A stretch of 64,000 bases of DNA from Ilex aquifolium (lineage: Eukaryota; Streptophyta; Magnoliopsida; Aquifoliales; Aquifoliaceae), in contig OX637402.1 of assembly GCA_951799425.1 (NCBI GenBank), positions 5,050,001 to 5,114,000 on the forward strand, in the 5' to 3' direction. A model generated the notes under the pieces. That model saw only the letters and a list, made by a program, of their open reading frames with translations, did not search any database and had not been told where the DNA came from. Every line of letters begins with the position of its first letter. The stretch's first letter is position 1. Positions 55,743 to 64,000 of the stretch are shown piece by piece. The position numbers and the translations under genes are program-made.

Positions 55743-57687
55743 TGATTAGTACTTAAAATTAGCATTTTACCATGCCTTTTTTAGACTAATTGTACTTTGA
55801 TGGAGTTTAAGTGATGATATTTCAGGTCCTAAAATGAACAAGGACTCAAGAACAACAAGTATCACACTTGAGTGTAACACCAGCACATTAGGGAACAAAA
55901 TTGGAGAAGCTTGAAGCAAAGCAAGAACGTTCGAACGCCAACTCACGTTCGAACGTCCACTTGATTTATGAGAAGACCAGACTACTAAGACATGGCGTGT
56001 TGCAGCCAAGAAAGAAAGACCCTGAGGTACTTGAGTACCACGTTCGAACGCCAACTCACGTTCGAACGTCCACTTGAATTGATTGAGGACCAGAATGATG
56101 AGTGCAAAGCGCCAAGATGTGCATGGAGTGTGGAAATAGGTTTTTACAGAAGACCACAGGCCACTTGAGTGAGAAGGTCAGATCACATCTGGCGTTCGAA
56201 CGCCTATAAAGCACAGACAGAAGAAACATTCGAACGCCAGACAACGTTCGAACACCCATAAAGCAAAAATAGAAAAAACGTTCGAACGCCAACTCACGTT
56301 TGAACGTTCTCCACAAATTGACTGCAGAGTAGTTGGCTTTTCACTTGGACTTGGGCGGCATACACTATTCCTTCACCCCCTCTTGTCTCCTCCTCCTTGC
56401 CTATAAATACTCCCATTGTTGGAGAGCAAAAGGAGAGACCGGGTAGAGAGCTTGATGGAGGCTTAGACTCCCACTCATATTATTGTAGAGTAATCTTATA
56501 TTTCCTTGTATGAAGAAGTAGTTGTTCTAGAGATTTGTTTGGCATTAATCCAACATCTCTTAGCTTGTTGTAGAATTAGTCTTAAGCTTATGCTTTCATT
56601 TACATGCATAGAGGAAGATAGATTACCTTTGGTTGTGGATCACCCTCCAAAAGTGACTACCTTTCTTCTACTTTTAATTTATGTTTCATTCACTTCCATT
56701 GCTTGAGCTTCTTTCTTCCCTTAGAGGAGTGAAACTCTTCCACTTTTCTAGAGCTTCGCCAAAGCCGTGAAGGCTGGAACGTGATTCACTCATTCTTTGT
56801 CGAAGATCGGCTCCCTGTTTAGTTTGTTTTGCTTTGTGATCCCTCTACTTGGAGGAATGAGCATCACTCACTTTTCTAGCTTTACCAAAGCCATGAAGAG
56901 TGAGTAGTTTCTCATTCACTCTTTAGTAAGAGGAGAAGGACATGTATAAATTATCCGGACGTTATATTTGTGCAATTTCGATTATGCTTAATGCTTTATA
57001 TTCCACATTCTTATTGAATGATTGATTGTATCTAGCAAAGCTAAGGTACTTTGTATAACCAGGAGTTCTTTCTATAACATAGATAACTCTTGTATAGAAA
57101 GACTCATTGGTTCAAGGTAAGTACACTGGCTAGATCTTCATGACTACCTTTCAATCTTCACCATTATTGTGCTTCAATTAAAGAATGAAAATGGAACATT
57201 AATGTCATGATTGGATGTCTTGTAGAAACACTTGCTTGTTTGTAGACGGGTTAAGTCTCGGCACAGACAATTCTTGTAAACTTCTAGAAAGACATCGGAA
57301 TCATGTTCTTAATTCTCATAATCTATCTTTATCTTCCGATTAACCTGTTGTTGACACGGGGGTTAATTGAGTTATCAAGCACAAATATAACAAACCGGAT
57401 AATTAACTGCATATCCAGATCCTTGAACTAAAGAGTGACTCTTTTACATTAGAGCTTATCTCATATTTTGTTTAGCAAATTCTCTTGGAAAGAATCTTAT
57501 ATTCTGTCCAGGAAATCTCATATATCGCACAACTTCAAATCTCAAGGGTTACAATCACTAGGTCTCCACCACTGCTTATCTCAAAACACCAACAAGAGTT
57601 TCCTGTGGATTCGACTCCGGACTCAAATCGGATTACTACTACAGCTTGACCGCCTGCACTTGGGTGTACACATTTCGGATCAAGCCA
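55743..57687 (+). mobile_element. A3 3' LTR
   Basis: Starts TGATTAGTACTTAAAATTAG, ends TTTCGGATCAAGCCA. It has exactly the same length (1,945 bp) as the 5' LTR. CGTTCGAACG boxes are at 55928, 55946, 56041, 56059 and others; TATAAATA is at 56402-56409. Confidence 0.97.
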
Positions 57688-57692
57688 CCCAT

Positions 57693-59650
57693 CTTGGCAA
57701 CTAGTGCCCATAAACATCCCTTAAAAGGGTCAAGTTCCATTCCTGCATTGCCTCTCAAAATCGGGTACCACCAGTCTACGTACGTTTTATAAATAACAAT
57801 GCATGCACACAACATGATTATTTATAGCAATGAGTTGCTTTCCTCTACAACCACGAGTTAAGGCAGGCCGCAACCTCGACAATCACCATAGCACTTGGGT
57901 GATATGTTATTTCAAGGGTCAAACACAAATTCAATAAAGGAAATCGTCTGAAGTCCCAAGGAAGGGAAATCGTGCATATAAATTACAAAATCCATGAAGA
58001 AGGTTATCCAAAGTACCAGGATGGGAAATTGGGCAAACACGGAAACTCTCAACATTGAATTCCCACTTTCGTATACCTCTGACACAAGAGGCAACGCCAT
58101 AATATTACTATACAAGCTCAACACAAAAATACACATTGACAGGTATAAAATCTTGCCCATGTTCCACCACACATGCGTCACATAATTAAGTAAGACATAA
58201 AGATGTATCGGATTCCCACTAGAAAAGATATTCAAAATAACCTAGCAAGAAATCCAAGTCTATGACCGTCGGGCGGGAGGAGCCAGAGCTAGGGCCTCGT
58301 CCTTGTCTAAAATATACAATATAACACAAATTATAATATATATAATATTAAATATACATTTAAAATGTAAATGCCCCAAAGCCCAAGCATGTGCACTTAC
58401 AATGCATGAAATGTACGTTATGTATTTTTCCTAGTTGGACACCCTTCATTTTAAATGGTCAAAACCCAAATCTAAAATTTAATAAAACTAGCTATGAATT
58501 TCATGATATGATAACAGACTCTAAGACCTCTGATTCAATAGGTTATGGGCTTAAAACGGACCTCAGAAACCCAAGATTTGATCATCAAAAGTTGGCTCAT
58601 AAACTTGGTTTCTCGGGTCGTCAGTCAATTTTGACCTGTGTCTACTTTTTTTTAACATAACACAAGTTATACTAAAAATTTTGACACGAGACCAAGTGAA
58701 ATGAAACTAGGCATCCGTAGCTTTCCGTCAAAAAAAAGTACACCAAAATCCAAGTTCGGATGACAGAGTTATGGCCATTTGAAGTTTGCCTAGAATGTTA
58801 GAAACAGTCTGCCCAGCAAACGCGTTTTTTCGGCCTGCTCTTCTTCTTCCTTCAACCACCATCATAAATACTACCATTGATATAATCCCCAACAACATTA
58901 AACCCCCAAACTTCAATACCCAACATTAATTCATCATTTGTAACTTTGATTTCACAGTAATTAACTACTACACTAACAATAACACCAAATTCTACATACA
59001 TTTCAACACTTTTAATCAATTTCCCCCAAGAACACCCAATCATGTGGGTTTCTTCAAAACTCAGCCAAATTCATTCAAACCCCTTTTATACTAATACCCA
59101 CACTCTCATATGCATTAATTCAACATTTGTCTATAGTTTGAACAACACACACGTGGATTTTGCATTTTTTTCCCCCAAATTCCCTTAAGAAACCAGCAAG
59201 TGGGTATTCTCAATTCAACACCAATCCATCTAAATTTTTAGTATGTTACTACCCATCATGCTACTAACAAATTATGTAAAAAGATTATGCCCAATAATCA
59301 CACTAGCACCATAAGGGCTTCAAATGCTAGTATATATATAATCTTTTCCCAAGCTTGGAAATCAACTTCAAGCTTTCTCTCTCTCTCTCTCTCTCTTTCT
59401 AAAATGCTTCCTTTGGGTATCATTAAAGAATTAGAGAATTCCCCTTATTTTTTGTCTTTATATATTTTTACATATAAATACACTTCATTCCTTCTTTTTT
59501 TACATTTTTATTTAATTTAGGTTTTCAATATACTTTTGGTCTTACATTTGGCCCATAACTTTATTATGGCCAAATTAATTCAGAAAAATTTTCACACATC
59601 ATTCATTATAATAAATAAATAAAAAATTTATTTTCTGGCTGCATATTACA
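57693..59650 (-). mobile_element. T2 5' LTR, segment right of A3
   Basis: Continues T2 LTR sequence. From about 58540 (TTATGGGCTTAAAACGGACC) it aligns with the left LTR at 26550-26800 and then with 35931-36106 and 38130-39063, with no CACTA or S2. It therefore gives the unoccupied sites for both. 57693-58540 is absent from the left LTR. It ends GGCTGCATATTACA. Confidence 0.85.
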
Positions 59651-60120
59651 GATTGTCTTCCTTAGGATAATTAATTACCGAAATATAGTAACTTACCAGT
59701 AGGAAGCAGAAAACGACCAACTGGTACGAGTGTTCACTATTTTCCTCCTATTGGTTGTCTTGTTCTCCTACAGGTAGAACACCTTTCTGTCTTCAACCTA
59801 CCAGTAGGACAATACTCACCTATCGGTAGACCAACTCTCTATTTTTCTCCTACCGGTAGGAGTGTTGTCCTACTAGTAGAATCAACTTCTGTCTTCAATT
59901 GTACCAGGAGAAGACCCACCAGTAGAAATGATATTTTCTTCAATTCTTTGTCTTGTGGCCCTGGCTTCACTCTTGGATCTCTTAGTTCATCCTCCAAGTC
60001 CTCTATGGCATTAAAACACGTGCAATTCCATGTTCTTACATCAATTTACCTGCAAATACCCATATTCACTATAAAATACAAAACTCAACTAAAACAAATG
60101 AATTAAGTGACTAGCGTTAC
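59651..60120 (-). mobile_element. Probable upstream part of A2 5' LTR
   Basis: This follows the T2 end and resembles the U3 part of an Athila/Tat-type LTR in minus orientation. A cluster of CTACCGGTAGG-type boxes (59697-59930) would lie about 110 bp upstream of the A2 TATA at 25914 if T2 were removed. The outer boundary is not certain. No duplication pairs with the T2 ends. Confidence 0.5.
59697..59930 (-). promoter_or_regulatory. CTACCGGTAGG box cluster
   Basis: Boxes include ACCAGTAGG, CTACAGGTAG, CTACCAGTAGG, CCTATCGGTAG, CTACCGGTAGG, CTACTAGTAG and ACCAGTAG. They are degenerate copies of a palindrome with TACCGGTA core, like the arrays in S2 and in the solo LTR at 10655. Confidence 0.75.
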
Positions 60121-61082
60121 TAAGATGTACAATTATGAGGCCTATAATATGCTCTCATCACCATTCATCATTCATATCAGCTAAAGCATAGTCCAAAACC
60201 AATATATGCAATATTTAAAATTACAACCAAAACTGAAGTAGTATTGTTCCAAACACTAACTGAAGAATGCTTAAATAACCAAATCAATCCCAACAATATG
60301 TCATCAAAAACCTGCAATTACATCCCAAAACTGAATAATAACTTGCTGTGGAATAAATAATAATCTTATTAACATGGTCTCATAATCAACTTCCAAAGTT
60401 AAAAGATAAAAGAAATAGCCCTAAACATCCACTTTAGGACCCACGTCCCCATCAATCGGGCTTCCCAAACCATCTGCTTGTCCAATCTGAGTTCTTCCTC
60501 TAGATCGTAACCTGTAAAATGTTAATAGTAAGGGTGAGCACTAAGCTCTGTAGCAACATTCTCTCAAATTCGAACAGGGTTTGAAAACAATATAAAACTG
60601 GTCGGTCTCCATTTACAAATGAAACCATTCAAGAAACATGTAAGGGATCATCAAGAAACATAATTTTATTATTCAAAAACAAACACTAGATTTTTTTAAA
60701 TCAAGAAGAAGTGAATATCATGTGAAAAGCCAATATTTCTTGAAAACTAGGGTTTTGATAATAAGAACGCTAGTTTTATGGCTTGAAAACATAATCGCAT
60801 TCAAAACGTGTCACCATTTGTAAGAAAACAATATTTAATGATTTCATATCATACACATACGATGTAGAATCAAAAACTTACATATATATTAACCCTAGCC
60901 TCAAGGAAAGTGTTTAGAAAGAAACCCCTACCATTAATCCGTAGTTTGGTGAAAATCCTATGCTTTGATCTGTCTCCTACGCGGAAATCCCTTCAAATCC
61001 TTGTTTTTTCTCCTTCTCTCTCACTCTCTAGGGTTTTCTAGGGTTATTAGCTGCTTAAACTGACCTAAGGGGCATCCTTAGG

Positions 61083-61092
61083 ATATTTATAG
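61083..61092 (-). promoter_or_regulatory. TATA box of T3 LTR
   Basis: The minus strand reads CCCTATAAATATCC. CGTTCGAACG boxes lie 50-160 bp upstream (plus coordinates 61144-61250). Confidence 0.65.
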
Positions 61093-61143
61093 GGTCAGCA
61101 TCTGAACAGGAATCGCGAGTCTGATCGCTATTAAAATTACTAG

Positions 61144-61250
61144 CGTTCGAACGTGACTTGGCGTTCGAACGTAGCAAACTCATAGTATCTCGATTTCTAT
61201 CAGACTTTCTGTTAGACTTCAAAGTACTGCGACTAAATGGCGTTCGAATG
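61144..61250 (-). promoter_or_regulatory. CGTTCGAACG box pair in T3 LTR
   Basis: Perfect boxes at 61144-61153 and 61162-61171 with an 8-bp spacer (CCAAGTCA on the minus strand), and a mutated box at about 61241. The spacing and spacer are almost the same as in Athila A3, although T3 is a Tekay-like chromovirus. Confidence 0.75.
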
Positions 61251-61591
61251 TGATTTGTTTTCAAATGTCAACCCAGTTTCCTGCTTCAACTTCCTGTCCA
61301 GTTTTGACCTACTTAGAAGTCGATTCATAAAATCGTTGTGAAATAAACTTTTGTAACTCTTGGGATCTAGTTTCTTCTGTCAAAATTGTAGGTCCATCTA
61401 ATGTCAAACTAAAAATTTATGGATAGATTACCAAGGCATCATTTAGTTATTCTCCTATTAACTTATCCCAAAGATGTCTCCCAATGTTCAAATCATTCCT
61501 AATACACCCTATATCCCTATTCCTAAACCATTTATTATTCATGCAACACATAATACACAATATAAATTATTTAAATACATGAGTGTTTACA

Positions 61592-62683
61592 ATCCACACC
61601 CTACAAGAAAGTTTCATCCCCGAAACTCACCTCATGTTGTGAACAAGTGCGGATACTTTGCTCGCATCTCCAACTCTGGTTCCTACGTAGCTTCCTCCAC
61701 TCCGTGGTTTTGCCATGATACCTTCACCAATAAATCATTTTGTTGCGAAGTACTTTTTCCTTGCTATCAAAAATTCTGATCGACTGCTCGTCATAAGTTA
61801 CTCCTTCCTGAATTTCAATTCCTTCCAAGTTCCCTAAATGTGATGTGTCAAGTTCACATTTCTAGAGCATTGACACATGGAATATGTCATGTACTCCTGA
61901 AAACTGCATTGGAAGTTTCAATTAATACGTCACCTTTCCCACAACTTGAACTATTTCAAAAAGTCCCATATACCTTGGAGCTAACTTTCCCTTCTTCCCA
62001 AAGTGTGTCACTCCCTTCTTGGGTGATACTTTCAAGTACACATAATGACCTAGCTTGAATTCCAATGACCTTCTTCTCTTATCCAAATAACTCTTTTGTT
62101 GGCTTTGGACGGTACGCAACCTCTCTTCAATTAGTTGGACCTTCTCGGTGGTGTCCCTCACTATTTCAAGCCCAAATAAATTACTCTCCCCAGCTTTCAC
62201 CCAACACGTCGGCGATCGACATGGCCTACTATATAGGGCTTCATAAGGAGCCATTCCAATACTAGCTTGGTAGCTATTGTTGTAAGCAAATTCCATGATC
62301 GGTAGACGCTCACTCCAACTCCCCTTGAAATCTAAGGCACATGACCTCAACATGTCTTCCACAATCTGAATCACTCTCTCAAAATTTCCATCCATTTGAG
62401 GAGGAAAGAAAGTCCTACATGATCCGTCACAATGGATAGAGGCACTCCATGAAGCCTCACTATCTCGCGAAAATACAAGTGACTCAGATTCACCAATGTA
62501 TCTATTGCCTTTATAGGTAAGAAATGAGTCGTGTTTGTGAGTCTATCCACAATCACCCAAATCGCATTATGTCCTTTTGTGAGTCCATTATGATATGATC
62601 TCACTTCCACTCTGGAATTGGTAAAGATTGTAGTAATTCTCCCAGTCTCTGGTGTTCAATCTTTACCTGTTGGCATACCTGCT
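61592..62683 (-). pseudogene. T3 integrase, C-terminal half
   Basis: Minus-strand reading: [20 protein letters not shown] (about 62640-62680), VIVDRLTNTTHFLPIKAI and REIVRLHGVPLSIVTDH in 62371-62610. Then 61922-62395 gives RVIQIVEDMLRSCALDFKGS, LPIMEFAYNNSYQASIGMAP, YEALYSRPCRSPTCWVKAGE, VYLKVSPKKGVTHFGKKGKL and APRYMGLFEIVQVVGKVTY. The chromodomain-side C-terminus is degraded to about 61620. A shift near 62395 breaks the catalytic core. RT and gag are cut off at 62684, where another LTR begins. Confidence 0.85.
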
Positions 62684-63239
62684 TGACTCTGAAATGGTAC
62701 ACCCAAGTGTAGGTGGTCAAGTGTAGTAATAAACTCGGCAAGACCGAGGTCGATCCACATGGAATTGATTTAAATATGAGAAGGTAAAAAGAAAGAATAG
62801 TTTAAAGGTGATTGAATTTGGGTAATCGACACAAATTATAAGGAAATTTTTATAAGAGAAATATATTCTCTAACTTCGGGATCAGGTATCATTCATGTAT
62901 ATTAAATAACATACTTATGCAATTATAAATTATCTCAGCTGACTTCCAACGTCAGTGTAATCAACTGAAAAATGCAACTTTGAAAACCAATTTGATTGAG
63001 AAGAAAATATGAATTTAAGAACTACTATTATAAACTCGCACGGAATTATAAGAATTAACCATACCAAGAAGAACTATAAAAGAATAATTGCATTCATAAA
63101 ATATTCAAGATACAATCCTGAAAACCATACCCTAGCTAGAGAATAAAAAAAATAATTACTTACAAGCCATGAGTTGATTCTTCACAATAAACTCGAAAAA
63201 GGTCTAAGGAAGAGATATCACTAAGGCTCACTCTTCCTC

Positions 63240-63247
63240 TATTTATA
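63240..63247 (-). promoter_or_regulatory. TATA box of A4 LTR
   Basis: The minus strand reads TGTATAAATAGAGG, with boxes 85-400 bp upstream. Confidence 0.6.
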
Positions 63248-63330
63248 CACAACCAATAAAATAATATAATTCGGAACAAAAATCACTAAAGACCTCTACT
63301 AGGTAATAGCTCAATGGTGCGTATCCCAAT

Positions 63331-63640
63331 AGGCGTGTCCGAATGAAAGACATGCATCCGAAAGGAGGTAGCTACATTTCTAATCTTTGACTTGGTCAAC
63401 ATGCGCGTCTGAACAGTGATCTTGCATCCTAACGGTGATACAATGTATCATCAATTAATGGTCTGTACGTATTCCCACATCTGAAAGGCTCTAAATATAT
63501 GGAATTGACATCTTCAATGGCCGTGTTCGAATGGATAAACATCTAGATGGAAATAGTCTGCATCATCATATCCCAAGTGCCTTTAAGTCCAATCGTATCT
63601 CAATGATTGCGTCCGAATGCAACTAACCATCCAAGACTCG
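63331..63640 (-). promoter_or_regulatory. TCCGAA-type box cluster in A4 LTR
   Basis: Repeated boxes on the plus strand: GGCGTGTCCGAATG, GCATCCGAAAGG, GCGCGTCTGAACAG, GCATCCTAACGG, CACATCTGAAAGG, GTGTTCGAATGG, GCGTCCGAATGC. They resemble decayed CGTCCGAACG/CGTTCGGACG palindromes, as in S0. Confidence 0.55.
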
Positions 63641-64000
63641 GGTCCCACATCCATCAAGTTGACCTTTGACTTCTTTATCAATGACATTTAGGCCCTCTTG
63701 ATTTCATTATAATCCCCAATTAGCTGGTCAATTTACCAAGTATCTGATTCTGTTCATTTCACTTATTTTTACCTGATAAATTCAAGAAAAACTAAAAATC
63801 AATCAAAGCATAAAAATCAAGGGATAATTCATTTAATAGCTCAGAAATAATGTAATTCACTATGCAAAGCAGGTAAAGAAATAATTCTTTTGATAACGAA
63901 TCACACCCACCAACCTACATCTTACTAGTCCCTAGTAAGGTCAAAAACCTAAAACATAATAAATTACTCTAACAAAACAAATTCACTTTCATAGGACTCA

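Larger units (their letters stand above)
43332..57687 (+). mobile_element. Athila retrotransposon A3, complete, TSD CCCAT
   Basis: A 14,356-bp Ty3/gypsy element of the Athila clade lies inside the T2 5' LTR. Its two 1,945-bp LTRs (43332-45276, 55743-57687) are flanked by perfect CCCAT duplications (43327-43331, 57688-57692). Order: LTR, tRNA-Asp PBS, gag, protease, RT, RNase H, integrase, long spacer, ORF3, long 3' region, polypurine tract, LTR. The LTRs differ by a few percent at most by eye, mostly C/T or G/A changes. It is therefore one of the youngest insertions here. Gag-pol is broken by point stops and one frameshift; ORF3 is intact. Confidence 0.97.
25977..59650 (-). mobile_element. 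Tekay chromovirus T2 with both LTRs invaded by later elements
   Basis: Minus-strand LTR retrotransposon. The left (3') LTR is 25977-39063 and the right (5') LTR 42695-59650. Both begin TGTCACACCCCAATCCGCTAAC on the plus strand and end ATTACA. The internal region is 39064-42694. Removing the nested CACTA, S2 and A3 insertions leaves two LTRs of about 1.9-2.6 kb. The PBS (TGGCATCAGAGC, initiator-Met type) and polypurine tract are in place. Gag is missing. Outer flanks AATTA and GATTG do not match, so no target duplication is preserved. Confidence 0.85.
60130..61591 (-). mobile_element. 3' LTR of Tekay-like element T3 (outer edge uncertain)
   Basis: The inner edge is clear: plus strand GAGTGTTTACA at 61591, i.e. 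minus-strand LTR start TGTAAACACTCATG after a polypurine-like stretch. It has a minus-strand TATA (about 61083-61092), CTAGGGTTTTCTAGGG leader, and the late motif GCTCACCC...TTTTACAGGT (reverse of about 60510-60540). Its beginning and layout resemble S0. The left edge is placed near TGTACAATTATGAGGCC (about 60127) by guesswork. Confidence 0.6.
62684..64000 (-). mobile_element. Athila-type LTR A4, inserted in T3 pol, continues past the window
   Basis: Starts (plus) TGACTCTGAAATGG and GTACACCCAAGTGTAGGTGG, the reverse of the Athila LTR 3' end, right against the T3 integrase. It has TATA on the minus strand at 63240-63247 and a cluster of GTCCGAA/CATCCGAA boxes upstream at 63331-63640. The upstream LTR end is outside the window. 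Confidence 0.75.

Noticed and set aside
25972..59655. Target-site duplication for T2
   Set aside because: The flanks AATTA and GATTG do not match at either assumed LTR edge, so none is claimed.
61055..61264. Ser/Arg/Asn-rich minus-strand frame
   Set aside because: It lies in the T3 LTR promoter and its composition reflects the CGTTCGAACG boxes.

Overview
This is nuclear DNA of a flowering plant, probably a eudicot. It holds one truncated host gene, then about 61 kb of transposons inserted into one another. The host gene is the 3' end of a protein arginine methyltransferase (PRMT6-like; exons 708-826 and 918-960). No bacterial or organellar genes, rRNA, tRNA or CRISPR were seen.

Layout. 1-960: end of the PRMT6-like gene. 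961-2760: its 3' flank, with nothing recognised. 2775-about 4480: 5' fragment of a Tat-type Ty3/gypsy element on the minus strand (gag, primer-binding site, LTR). 4480-7754: a GT-rich tract split by a 2.96-kb Tekay-like solo LTR (S0), which carries its own nested insertion. 7755-8655: inverted fragment of an Athila LTR. 8660-13702: broken Athila gag-pro-RT-RNase H (A1, plus strand), split by a 1,675-bp solo LTR with a perfect TTAGC target duplication. 13703-22614: 3' half of a Tekay chromovirus (T1), fused to A1. Its LTR has grown to 6.9 kb because an internal segment of about 860 bp is repeated six times. 22615-25976: minus-strand Athila-type element (A2: pro, gag, PBS, LTR), cut by T1 on the left and by T2 on the right. 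25977-59650: Tekay element T2 (minus strand), both LTRs swollen by later insertions. The left LTR contains a CACTA (En/Spm) transposon (26808-35930, TSD TCA), itself split by solo LTR S1 (29139-31579, TSD CTCTT), and solo LTR S2 (36107-38129, TSD ACTAC). The right LTR contains a complete Athila, A3 (43332-57687, TSD CCCAT, two LTRs of exactly 1,945 bp). 59651-about 60120: apparent rest of the A2 LTR. About 60130-62683: Tekay-like 3' LTR and integrase (T3, minus). 62684-64000: Athila-type LTR (A4, minus), running off the window.

How the parts work. Each LTR element once encoded Gag, protease, reverse transcriptase/RNase H and integrase, transcribed from its LTR promoter. All are now broken by stops, frameshifts or deletions. 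The best preserved gene is the 371-codon third ORF of A3 (52735-53850), in the 'env-like' position. It appears to have its own promoter: seven perfect CGTTCGAACG palindromes followed by a TATA box.

Main discovery candidate. Clusters of short self-complementary boxes sit in most of the LTRs, and the same box families recur in unrelated lineages. CGTTCGAACG occurs in the Athila A3 LTR, the A3 ORF3 promoter and the Tekay-like T3 LTR, each time as a pair with an 8-bp spacer of the form CCAASTSA. TACCGGTA-core boxes occur in Tekay T1, S1 and S2 and in two Athila/Tat-type LTRs. In T1, S1 and S2 the cluster lies at the same LTR position between conserved flanks but differs in sequence, as if it were a replaceable cassette. 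This is read from the sequence by eye; function is inference.
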